In this document: piece by piece, positions 44,201-54,000 of the stretch
Position numbering within the stretch: the first letter of the stretch is position 1
Layout of the letters: each line of letters begins with the position of its first letter
Assembly (NCBI RefSeq): GCF_033406955.1
Contig: NZ_CP137734.1
Coordinates: forward strand, 8,494,001 to 8,558,000
Direction of reading: 5' to 3'
Source: Streptomyces violaceoruber
GTDB lineage: Bacteria > Actinomycetota > Actinomycetes > Streptomycetales > Streptomycetaceae
DNA: 64,000 nucleotides
Translations under genes and position numbers: made by a program
The notes under the pieces: model-generated
Told to the model about the DNA's origin: nothing
The model's input: only the letters and a program-made list of their open reading frames with translations
Database searches by the model: none

Positions 44201-47200
44201 GGCTCGAGGGGCGGCAGGCAGGGCGTGAGGGGTACGGCAACGGTGACGGCTGGTCCGGGGGCTGGGAGACCGGTGGCGGCCTCCTCGAGCCGGGCGGTCA
44301 ACGCGTCGGCCCGCACCGGCACCCCGGCCACCACGAGTTCGCCGACGGCCAGGCACAGATTCCGCAGCCCGGTGTCGTCCGGGGCGTCCAGCGCGACGGC
44401 CACGAACTCCCGGTCCCCGAGGACCCGCTTGATCCAGCCGGTGCACAGCTTCCGGGGCCCGTGCTCCACGAAGACGCGGACACCGTCCGCCCACGCCCGC
44501 TCGATCGTCGCCGCGAAGTCGATCGTGCCCAGACCCTGAGCGGTGAGCGCTTCGGCGGCCCGCTCAGTCGTCGGACGGTACGCCCGGCCGGTGGCCCCGC
44601 TGTAGAACCGGACCCCCGGCACCTCGACCGTGGGGCGGCGGTGGGCCTCGCGCCACACCTCGCGGACCTCCGCCAACTCCGGGGCGTGGGCAGCCATGTC
44701 GTAGTCCAGCTCGATGGCCCGGTCCACGCCCAGCCGGGTGACCACGGCCGCGCATGCCTTGGACTCGCCGCCGACGACGCAGACCCCCGGCGCGTTCACC
44801 GCCATCAGATGGACCGCCCGCTCCCCGGCGAGCTCTGCGCGGACGGCCTCCAGAGGCGCGGCGACCAGATAGCTCGACCAGCGGTCGCCGCCGATTCCGC
44901 GCTGCCGCCAGTAGCGCCGCACCGCCCGCAGCTCACCCGTGAGCTCCGTGGTGAACAGCCCGCTCTCCCGCGTCGCCTCGTACAGCCCCGAGGCGTCCGG
45001 CCACGCGCCCAGCGCGACCAGTGCCGTCGACTCGCCCGAGGAGTAGCCGATCGCGGCGTCCGGCCGCAGGCCCAGCACCTCACGGCTGAACACGGTGTGG
45101 AAGACCGCCAGTTCGGCGACGGACCAGATCTGGTCGAGCACGCCGGGCCCCCTCCCGGAGCGCAGCCGCGTCCCGATCGCCCGGTGCCCCGCACGGACGC
45201 TCTCGCCCAGCGCCGGGCACGCCAGCGTCAGCGCGTGGCCCATCCCGGGGTACGCGGCCGAGCCGTTGGTGTACACGAAGGCGGTCTCGCCGCCGACCGG
45301 CGCGTCCCGGTACAGGACATCCGCCGGGCGGGCCCCGCCCTCCGCCAGCCAGCGACGGGCCGCTTCGCGGCGCTCCGCCCAGGCGGTGCCGCCGTCCGCC
45401 ACGAGAGCCAGCCGGGCCGGGCCCGCCGAGGACTCGGTCCCGGCCTCCAGTGCGGCCAGCACCTGAGCGCGGTCCGCCCCGGAGAAGACGCGCAGGCGCG
45501 GGGCGGGTCCCGGCAGCCACGGCCGGGGATCCCCGGCGCGCAGCCGGACGCTCATGGCCGGCCCCTCAACCGGTACGGCGACGGCCCGCGCGGTGTGGGT
45601 GACGGCCGTCGTGTCGGCGGACGCGTCGGGGCGGGGGACCACGCGGTGCTGGAGCGAGAGCGCCGCGACGGCGACGGACACCAGCCCGGACGCCGCATGG
45701 GCGCGCCCGAAGGCGGAGGCCGGATCGAATCCCGCGTCCGGGCCGTCGCCGATGACCATGTCGGGTTCGCCGCCGGCTTCCTCGTCCAGCACCGCGACGA
45801 CGGTGTCCCCGTCCCGGCGGGCGGCGTCCAGCAGCTTGAGGACCACGACGACCGCCGCGTCACCGGGCTCCACGCCGGGAGCGGACTCCCGCACGGCGGC
45901 CCGGTGGACCGCTTCGCAGGACAGGTCGGTGGCGCCGACGAGTGCGGCGTCGACCTCCCCCGACCGCAGGGCGCGGGCCGCGGCCTCCAGCGCCACCAGC
46001 CCGGACGCCTCCTCGGCGGACACCGTGAAACTCGGTCCCGCCAGGTCCAGTTGGGTGCTGATGCGGTTCGCCGCCAGGTTCGGCATGCTGCCCACCACCC
46101 CCTCCGCCGTCATGGGCGGGGTGAAGGCGTCCCGGGCGAGGTCCGCCGACGCCGCGGTGACGGGCACACCCGACTCCTCCAGCCAGTGGGGAATCCGCCA
46201 GCGCGCGCCCGCCCGGGCCACCTCCGGGTCCACGCCGGTACCGATGACCACCATGGTCCGCTCCCGGGGCAGGTTCACCGTCCGGGCGGCCTCCCGGGCG
46301 GCCTCCAGCACCAGGAGCTGATGGCGTACGGTCCGCTCCAGGGCCAGCGGGGGGAAGCACAGGCCCGTCAGCTGCACGGCGATCTCCGCGACCGGGCCGC
46401 GCCGTTCACCGCCCAGCACCGCCCGGCGGAGGTCCTCGACCGACGTTCCCTCCCCGACCCGCGCCCCGATGGCGACGATCGCCACGGGTACCGCGCATGC
46501 CCCGGGCGTACGGTCGCCCGGCGCACCGCTGTCGGCCGCCGCGGCCGGGGTGTCCGGCGCGTCGGGTCCCGGCACCGGGTCCTGGGGTGCCCCGTCCGCC
46601 GGTGCGGCCCGCCGCGCGGTGGGCCGCGGTCCGTACGCCGGCCGGGGCACGGAGGGCGGGGGAGCGTCGTCCGGGTCGTCGAGGAGCAGGTGGGCGTTGG
46701 TCCCGCCGAACCCGAACGCGCTGACCGCCGCCCTGCGGGGTCCCGCCCACTGCTCCGCCGTGTCCAGCACGCGCAGCGGCGTGCCCGACAGGGCGTCCAG
46801 CGGCCGGCGCGCGCCGAGTGTCGCCGGGCGCACCCCGGCGCGCATCGCACCCAGCACCTTCAGCAGGCCCGCCACGCCCGCCGAGGCCAGCAGATGCCCG
46901 ATGTTCGACTTCGCCGAACCGATCGGCACGTCGTCGGAGGCCCCGAAGACCCGGGCCATGCCCCGTGCCTCCACCGCGTCGCCGACCGGGGTTCCCGTCG
47001 CATGGCACTCGACGAGCGACACCGACTCGGGTGCGACGCCCGCCACCTCGTACGCCAGGCGCATCGCCCGCACCTGGCCCTCCTCGGACGGGCTGATCAG
47101 ACCGGACCCCCGCCCGTCGTTGGACAGCCCCACCCCGCGGATCACGCCGAACACGGGGAGCCCCGCCGCGCGGGCGTCGGAGAGCCGCGTCAGGGCGACG

Positions 47201-47985
47201 AACCCGGCGCCCTCACCGTGCACCAGCCCGTCGGCGTCCCGGTCGAAGGGGCGGCTGCGCCCCGTGCGGCTCGTCGCGGACAGCCCGCAGAACCCCACGT
47301 GCAGGTAGAGAGGGTCGGGCCGGCTGGCCGCACCGGCCACCATCAGGTCGGCCGTGCCGTCGTGCAGGCGGTCGCACGCCAGCTTGATCGCGTACAGCGA
47401 GGAGGCGCAGGCCGCGTCGAGGGACCACGCCCCGGCCCCGAGCCCGAGCGCGCGGGCCGCGAGCAGGGCCGGGAGGCCGGAGGAGAAGCGGTTGCGGGCA
47501 TCGGGGCGGGGGTGGCGTCCACCCGTCAGCAGCGCTTCGCGGAGCTGAGGGCGCTGCGCCGACAGCCAGACGTGTTCGGCGAAGGCCGCCCCGGTGGGGG
47601 TGGGGTACGACAGGTTGCCCAGGATCAGCCCGCCGCGCCGCAGCGGTGTGGTGCGGCCCGCTTCCGTGAGTGCCTGCCGTACCCCGTAGAGCACCCAGTG
47701 GAAGAGCGGGTCCAGCGTCGCGATCCGCTCCGGGGGGAGGAGGAAGCCTTCCGGGTCGAAGACGGATTCGAATCCCTCGACGTACCCCCCGATGTCGGTC
47801 CAGGTGCGGTCGAGGTGGTCGTCCACCGTGCCCATGACCCGGTGGCGCGGCAGCCGCCACCGGCCTTCCCGGGCCGCCGTCAGACTCGTACGCCCGGCGG
47901 CGACGTTCTCCCAGAACCCGTCCGGGTCCAGTGCGCCGGGCAGGACACAGCCCCGGCCGACGATGGCGATCGGTTCGAAACGCAT
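41263..47985 (-). CDS. pfaC: PUFA-synthase-like polyketide synthase: KS-CLF-AT-DH-DH
   Basis: 2240 residues. KS (about 5-440) has the triad Cys193 (DAACASS), His328 (VECHATGTP) and His364 (NIGHLLASAG). A second KS fold (about 500-800) has SAEEASG in place of the Cys motif, so it is a chain-length-factor subunit. An AT-like domain (about 900-1230) has IGYSSGES, the PfaB-type nucleophile elbow. After a Pro/Ala linker come two FabA-like double-hotdog dehydratases, with catalytic His in GHFKNDPCMPG (about 1717) and RAHFFQDPVQPG (about 2129). Each is preceded by a paired hotdog (RMPAGVLIEAGQ; RCMPLAVLMEVALQPCG). It thus combines PfaC with the AT of PfaB. It is the last gene of the operon, 47 bp after PfaA; there is no terminal acyltransferase. 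Confidence 0.93.
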   Translation of the reverse strand: MRFEPIAIVGRGCVLPGALDPDGFWENVAAGRTSLTAAREGRWRLPRHRVMGTVDDHLDRTWTDIGGYVEGFESVFDPEGFLLPPERIATLDPLFHWVLYGVRQALTEAGRTTPLRRGGLILGNLSYPTPTGAAFAEHVWLSAQRPQLREALLTGGRHPRPDARNRFSSGLPALLAARALGLGAGAWSLDAACASSLYAIKLACDRLHDGTADLMVAGAASRPDPLYLHVGFCGLSATSRTGRSRPFDRDADGLVHGEGAGFVALTRLSDARAAGLPVFGVIRGVGLSNDGRGSGLISPSEEGQVRAMRLAYEVAGVAPESVSLVECHATGTPVGDAVEARGMARVFGASDDVPIGSAKSNIGHLLASAGVAGLLKVLGAMRAGVRPATLGARRPLDALSGTPLRVLDTAEQWAGPRRAAVSAFGFGGTNAHLLLDDPDDAPPPSVPRPAYGPRPTARRAAPADGAPQDPVPGPDAPDTPAAAADSGAPGDRTPGACAVPVAIVAIGARVGEGTSVEDLRRAVLGGERRGPVAEIAVQLTGLCFPPLALERTVRHQLLVLEAAREAARTVNLPRERTMVVIGTGVDPEVARAGARWRIPHWLEESGVPVTAASADLARDAFTPPMTAEGVVGSMPNLAANRISTQLDLAGPSFTVSAEEASGLVALEAAARALRSGEVDAALVGATDLSCEAVHRAAVRESAPGVEPGDAAVVVVLKLLDAARRDGDTVVAVLDEEAGGEPDMVIGDGPDAGFDPASAFGRAHAASGLVSVAVAALSLQHRVVPRPDASADTTAVTHTARAVAVPVEGPAMSVRLRAGDPRPWLPGPAPRLRVFSGADRAQVLAALEAGTESSAGPARLALVADGGTAWAERREAARRWLAEGGARPADVLYRDAPVGGETAFVYTNGSAAYPGMGHALTLACPALGESVRAGHRAIGTRLRSGRGPGVLDQIWSVAELAVFHTVFSREVLGLRPDAAIGYSSGESTALVALGAWPDASGLYEATRESGLFTTELTGELRAVRRYWRQRGIGGDRWSSYLVAAPLEAVRAELAGERAVHLMAVNAPGVCVVGGESKACAAVVTRLGVDRAIELDYDMAAHAPELAEVREVWREAHRRPTVEVPGVRFYSGATGRAYRPTTERAAEALTAQGLGTIDFAATIERAWADGVRVFVEHGPRKLCTGWIKRVLGDREFVAVALDAPDDTGLRNLCLAVGELVVAGVPVRADALTARLEEAATGLPAPGPAVTVAVPLTPCLPPLEPAVTVLPRAPELAPVPAERPAPGERPGAPVAAGPAAAVGPVARLSDPASPAPGSPGVAGTVARQSRRAALVHEEIMAAHAEAHRRFLHVSALAVTALTAGGRADAGRAAVSLPPGGVASVPASAALPVRPPCAPPVPVRPRGPVPAPRPGTAPAAVPVPGAKPVFDRAQLEHLASGEISTLFGPRFAEQDRYAVQTRMPGPPMLFADRVTAIDAVPAALVLPGPVRTDGRIWTETDVLTDSWYLDATGRMPAGVLIEAGQADLLLLSWLGADLLNRGERAYRLLGCEVTFHGGPPRPGDTLCFEIHVDGHAEAGGVRLAFFHYDCYVDGELRLSVREGQAGFFTPAELATSGGVRWDPAEHAPGDDLPFDPPAVRCERSHFGTDRVRALAQGSPAECFGQGWEATAAHVRTPLLDGERLRLLDEVTVFDPVGGPWGRGYLRAETAVSPDDWFFTGHFKNDPCMPGTLMLQGGLQAMAFYLTASGHTVDRDGWRFEPVDTQPSRTKCRGQATPESRRIVYELFVRGVSAGPVPTLHADVLGSVDGRKAFLGRGMALRLVPDWPLSQWRDSGPPAVQEDGAPVPPPRLGGLSGHREAKAVAVAADGFRFDYASLLACAWGRPSEAFGTMYEPFDGTRRVARLPGPPYHFMSRIVSVDGVQGGMREGSVVVAEYDVPERAWYFEQNPSRCMPLAVLMEVALQPCGWLASYAGSATTSEQDLLFRNLDGVKTVTGEVTAGTRTIRTRAELTRVSRSGDMIIESFRVVCTADDAPLAELTTVFGYFPRSAFDDQQGLPVPAEERARLDEPCNRVVDLTARPARYCAGEPRLPGRMLLMLDRVTGSWPEGGTAGLGRLRSEKDVHPDAWFFRAHFFQDPVQPGSLGVEAMCQLLQYHLIEGGAADGIAHPRFEPVLPGRETVWTYRGQITPANRLIRVDMDIVETGTDARGPYAVADATLWGDDTCIYRVRGLGMRVVSGPPPVR

Positions 47986-48032
47986 GCGGGTCTCACTTCA
48001 CGGCGGGTTCGGACAGGAGGGGAAGTGCCCGG

Positions 48033-51000
48033 TCAGGAGGGGCGGCTGACGAGTTCGACGCCGGTCAGCTCCAGCAGGACGGACCCGCTGGGGCCGATCA
48101 GCGCGGCGTCGCAGCGTGCCCCGGTGTCGTGGACCTTCCGTTCCCGCACCACACAGCGCACGGCGTCGTCCACCGGCCCCCGCCGGTACACCCTGCACTC
48201 CGCGACGGCCATCGGCAGGGTCGCGGCCCCGAGTACCTTCTCGCCCCAGAGCAGCGCCAGTTGGAGCGCCCCGTCCACGGCCGCCGGATCCAGCGGACCG
48301 CGCCCGCCCGGCCAGCCCAGGGACCGCAGGCCCGCGACCGTCGCCTCCGCCCCGTGCTCCGACACACCGCGCACTTCGCGCAGGGCGTGGAACCGGGGAC
48401 CGTGGAAGAGGACGCCCCCGTCGTACGGCGCGGACACGTCGAGCGGCTTCAGGTCCGCCGGGGTGTCCCAGCGGGACGGGTCGGGCGCGCCGTCGCCGGT
48501 GTCCACGACGGCACGGAAATGCGCCGGCCCCTCCTCGCCCCGCAGCTCCGCCTCCACCCCGGCCGGGGAGCCGGGCGCGCCCCGGCTGCCGAGCACGGTG
48601 AGCCGGTGGCCCACGCCTTCCAGCTCCGGCAGGTCGTACTTCCGGTACACCCGCAGATCACGCAGGACGAGCTGCCCCTCGGCCGGCAGCCAGGCTGCCG
48701 CTGCGCCCGCGAACCAGTTCAGGACCAGCGCCACGGGCAGCACCGGGACGCCGGCGGGCGCGTGGTCGGCCAGCTGCGGCAGGGTGTCCGAGCTGACCAG
48801 CACCTGTGCGCGCAACCGCTCGTCCGCGGCCGTCGGCCCGTCGCCGGCCGTCAGCACGACACGGGCCTGGCCGGCCGCACCGTTTAGTTCGGCGGTGCAG
48901 GCCGCGGCGCCCTGGGCCGGGGGGATGAGCGGCACCCCGGCCCGGCCGAAGTGCGCGGCCAGGGCCGGGGTGACCATGCCGCCCTGCCAGGGGCCCCAGG
49001 CCACGCAGCGCACCAGGCAGTCGGGGCGGCGAGCCTGCTCGGCCGACGCGACCTGCTGGAGGACTTCATTGGCCATGGCGTAGTCGCTCTGGCCCGCGTT
49101 GCCGAACACGGCGGCCACCGACGAGAACAGCAGAATCGTGTCCAGGGGATCGTCCGCCGTCGCCGACAGCAGCGCCCGCAGGCCGTCCACCTTCGTGGCC
49201 ATGACCGGCTCGGCCTGCTCGTCGGTCTTGTCCGCGATCCGCTTGTCGGCGAGCACGCCCGCCCCGTGCACGATGCCGGTCACCGGCCCCCACGTCGCGC
49301 GCACCTCGCGCAGCGCCGCGGTGAGGGCGTCGGCGTCCCGGACATCCACCTTGACGTACCGGGCGGGCGAACCGGCGGCCTCCAGCCCGGCCAGCGTCGT
49401 CCGTACTTCGCGGGCGGCGAGAATCCTCCGGGCCTCCTCCGCGATCCGGGCGGGCGAGGACCCCTCCGCATCCCCGGCTCGCTGCGCGAGCAGTCGGGTG
49501 AGGGCCCGTTCATTGGTGGCCGATGCCAGACCGGCGGGCTCGGCGGCCGCCTCCGTCCGTCCGAGCAGGACGATCCGCGGCCGGTGGGTCCTGGCCAGGT
49601 CGAGCAGCGCGGCGGCGGTCACCCCGCGGGCGCCGCCGGTGGCCACGATCACGGAGTTCTCGCCGATGCGCGGGGCGCCGCCGGGTGTGAGCGGGCCGGG
49701 CACCATCCGCAGCAGGGCGCGGGTGCCGTCCGCACGAAGGCCGACCTCCGTGTCGGCTCCGCCTTCGAGCAGTTCGCACACGATCGCGTCGGCGACCTCT
49801 TCGTCATTCCGCCCGCCCCGCTCGCAGTCGAGGACCCTCACCCGGACGTCCGGCCACTCCTTCGCGGCGGTCCGGGCCAGTCCGGCCGTCCCGCCCAGCC
49901 ACGCACGGCCGGGCGCGTGTCCGCCGAGCCCGAAGTCGCCGCCGGTGTCCTGGACGGTGACGAACAGGCCGCCGCCCCCGGCCGCCCGCGGTGCCAGCGC
50001 GCGCGCCGCGCGGAGCGCCGAGCGGTGGACCTCCCGGGCCTCGTCCGGTGTGCCGCTCGCGGACAGGCCGCCGAGGTGGATGACGCCGCGCGCCCCTTCG
50101 GGTACCTCCGCCACGGCGGTGGCGTCCACACCGCGCTCCGCCAGCTTCCGGGCCACGAGGCCGACGACCGGGCACCCCGCCACGTCCTCGCCGCTCACCA
50201 CGACCGGCCCGTCCAGCAGCCCCGCCGTGGCCAGCCCGCACACCGGGGACTCCACCATGCGCGGCACCAGCCGGGTCAGGGGTGTCCACCCGTCCACCCC
50301 CGCCTCATCGGCGGACGGCTCGGATCCGTCGCCCCGTACGGCCGGGACATCGACGGTCGTGGAGAACGGGGCGGCCGCGCGAGCCTTTGCCGGGGAGGGC
50401 TCGAACGCGTCCGCGCGGGGCGCGGGCACGACAGGGACGTCCGGCTCCGGCGCGGGCCCGGCGGTCCGGGCGCCGGAGGCGAGTGCCGCGGTGATCTCCC
50501 GCAGGGTGCGGAGCTTGCCGAGCCGTCCGGCGTCCCCGACCGCCACGTCGCCCACCCGGCGGCGCACGGCCGACAGGATCTCGACCCGCTTGATGGAGTC
50601 GACGCCCAGGTCCGCCTCCAGATCCATGTCCACGTGCAGCATGGCGGTCGGGTAGCCGGTGAGGTCGGCCACCACCGACAGGAGCAACTCCTCCAGCTCC
50701 GAGGAAGACAGCTCCGAGGAAGACAGCTCCGAGGAAGACAGCTCCGAGGAAGACAGCTCCGAGGGAGTAGGCTCCGACGCCGATCGGTCCGGCGCCGACG
50801 CGTCCCGTGCCGGTGCTTCGGTCGGTAGTGCCGGCTCCGACACCGAGGGGCGCATCGCGGCGCTCGCCGGAGGGTCGCTCGCCTCCGGGACGGGATACGG
50901 CGTCGCGGCCCCGACGACCGCGGCGGGAGCCGGCGCCGCCACCGGGGGCGCCACGGCGGCCGGTACGTCGAGCGGGCCGACGGAGCGGGGGAGCGGCAGC

Positions 51001-54000
51001 GCAGCGGGCGCTGTCATGCCCGGGGCCGCACCCGGGACCGGCGCACCGAGCAGCGCCGCCAGGGTCGTCTCGGTCATCCTCAGGAAGGCCATATGGCTGT
51101 CCGTCAGCAGACGTTGACAGGCGAGGTGGGTCTCGGCCGTCTGCCGGTGGATGCTCTCGACGGCGAGCTGCCGATCGTCGCCGATGACCGGGCGGGCGTC
51201 AGCCGGCGCCTCCGCAGGGTGCGACGGGCCGAACTCCTGCGGCGAGGACGCGGCAGCCGGCTCGTACACCGGTGGCAGTGGCACGTCGCCGGGGGCCTGC
51301 GAGGGCAGCGCGACCGCCGGTACGGGGGCGGCGACCGCCGGTACGGCGTCGGGGCGCGGCCCGTGGTCCGGGGCGGGCGTCGGTTCGACGTGCGGGGTTC
51401 CGGAGGGCGGGAGCTGACCGTAGTTGGCTCCACTGATCTTCACGGTCATTCGGGGCTCGCGCTCCTTCGCTGGTGTTACGGGCGATGCGTAGGGGGTCCA
51501 GAGGGGATTGAGGTCGAGGGGAACGCCCCGCACGGCGAGTTCACCGAGCGCGGCGTGGAAGGTGTCGGCACCCGCCCCGGCCGGCCGGTCGAGGGGCACG
51601 GCCGCGTGCTCACGGCCGCCGAGGATCTGCCCGACCAGGCCCGTGAGCGTGGCCCCCGCGCCGACCTCCACGAAGGTCCGCACCCCCGCCGCGTACATCG
51701 CCTCGATCTGGTCCTGGAAGAGGACCGGCGAGGCGAGATGTCCGGCGACCCGGCGGCGCACCGCGTCGGGGCAGGAGGGGTAGGGTGCCGCGTCCGTGTT
51801 GCCGTAGACCTCGATCCGGGGCTCCGAGAACGTCACCGTGCGCAGGTGGGCGGCGAGCGGCTCAACAGCCGGGGCGACCAGCGGGCTGTGGAAGGCGGTC
51901 GACGCGGACAGTCCGCGGGAGGCGATCCCCGCGGCCGAGAAGGCGCTCCTGGCCCTTTCGACCGCCGCCGCCGAACCTGAGAGCACCGTCTGACGGGGCG
52001 AATTGTGGTTGGCCGGCCAGATGTCTTCGAAGCCACCGCCGGCCAGTACCTCCGCCACGCGTACGCGGTCCGCCGCCACCGCCAGCATCGCGCCCGGGGT
52101 GGCCGCCGCCTCCCGCATCAGCTCGCCGCGGCGCCGCGCCAGCCCGACCAGCGACTCCGCGTCCAGGGCGCCCGCGCAGTGCAGTGCCACCAGTTCGCCG
52201 AAACTGTGGCCGGCCACGCAGTCCGGCCGCAGCCCCAGTTCCCGCACCACCGCCAGCAGCGCGAGCGCGTGCACAGCCAGCGCCGGCTGAGCCCACTCGG
52301 TGGCGTTCAGCAGGGCCGCTCGGGCGGCGCGCTCCTCCTCGGTGAAGGCGGGCGGCGGGAACACGGCCCGGTGCAGCGGCCTTCCGTCGAAGCGGATGGA
52401 ACCCAGCCGGTCCCACACGGCCTGCGCGGTCGGGGCCAGCATCGCGAGCTCGGCCCCCATCCCGACGTACTGGCAGCCCTGCCCGGGGAACAGGAAGCCG
52501 ATGCGGCCGGGCGCGGGCTCCCCGTACGCGTACCGGATTCCGGAAGGGGCCGAGAACGACGCCTCGGGGCGCCGCCGGATGTGCGCGAGCGCCTGCGCGT
52601 ACTTCCCCCGCAGGTCATCGGTGTCGGCGGCGACGACGGCCAGCCGCACCCGGGCGGTGGGCGAGAACGCGGCGTGGCTCTCCCTCGCCAGCGCGGCCAG
52701 CGGCCGTCCGTCCTCGGGCAGTCGTTCCTCCAGGGCGGACGGCGAGGCGGCGGCGAACAGGACCAGCTCGCTCGACGCCGTGCGGTGGCGCAGGGCAGGG
52801 CGGCCCGTGTTCTTCGGCGCGGGGCGCGCAGGGGTGCCTGCGTGCGTGCCCGATGAGGGGGTGGGCACGGTCGGCGGGGCGTATTCCTCCAGGGTGACGT
52901 GGAAGTTGCTGCCGCCGAAGCCGAAACTCGACACCGCCGCCCGGCGCGGATGACCGGCCGGCCGCACCCACGGCCGGGCCTGCGTGTTCACGTAGAACGG
53001 GCCGTGAGGGGCGGCGGCCGCCGGGTTCGGCCGTTCGACCTTGACGGTGGGCGGGAGCACCTTGTGGTGGAGGGCCATCACTGCCTTGAGCAGCCCCGCC
53101 GCACCCGCCGCGCACTTGGTGTGCCCGATCTGAGACTTCACCGAGCCGATCGCGCACCACTGGCCGTCAGGACGTCCCGAAGCGCCGAACACCGCGTTGA
53201 GCGCGGCCAGTTCCGCGGTGTCCCCGGCCTTCGTGCCGGTGCCGTGCGCCTCGACCAGCTCCACGGTCTCCGGCGGGTAGCCGGCCTCCTCGTACGCGCG
53301 TCGCAGGGCCCGTTCCTGCCCCTCGGGCAGCGGGGCGTAGATCGCTGTGCTCCGGCCGTCCGACGAGGTGCCGATGCCCCTGATCACGGCGTGGATCCGG
53401 TCGCCGTCGCGCTCTGCGTCGGACAAACGCTTCAGGGCGTACATCACGACCGCCTCACCGAGCATCGTGCCGTCCGCCGCCTCCGCGAACGGGCGGCAGT
53501 CGCCGCTGGGGGAGAGCGCGGGCGTCTTGGAGAAGCACAGGAACATGCCGATGTCGTTCCCGGTGTCCACGCCGCCGCTGATGACCAGGTCCGCCCGGCG
53601 CAGGGACAGTTCTCCGACCGCCGTCGACAGGGCGGCCAGCGAGCTGGCACAGGCGGCGTCGGTGGTGTGGTTGACGCCGTGCAGATCGAACCGGTTGGCG
53701 ATCCGTCCCGCGACGACGTTGCCCAGCAGCCCCGGGAAGGTCGACTCGCGCCACGGCTCGAAGCGGGCGGCGATGCGGTCGCACACGGCCTGCGCCTCGG
53801 CCTCATCCAGCCCGCTCTCCCGCAGCCCCGCCAGCCACGCGGGGCGCTGGGAACGCCCGTACATGTGCGGCAGCAGTTCGAGGGCGGCCGCCCCGAGGAC
53901 AACGCCGGTCCGGTCCCGGTCGATCCCGGACGTCCCGCCGGCGTCCCTCAGCACCTGGTCGGCGACCATGAGGGCGAGCAGCTGGGAGGTGTCCGTGGCC

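Noticed and set aside
40700..44494. Long second minus-strand frame inside PfaC
   Set aside because: It is a shifted shadow of the PfaC coding sequence and shows no family similarity.
40624..49083. Very long plus-strand open frame opposite the synthases
   Set aside because: It is antisense to PfaC and PfaA, is Arg/Pro/Gly-rich with no domain, and comes from the strong third-position G/C of the real genes.
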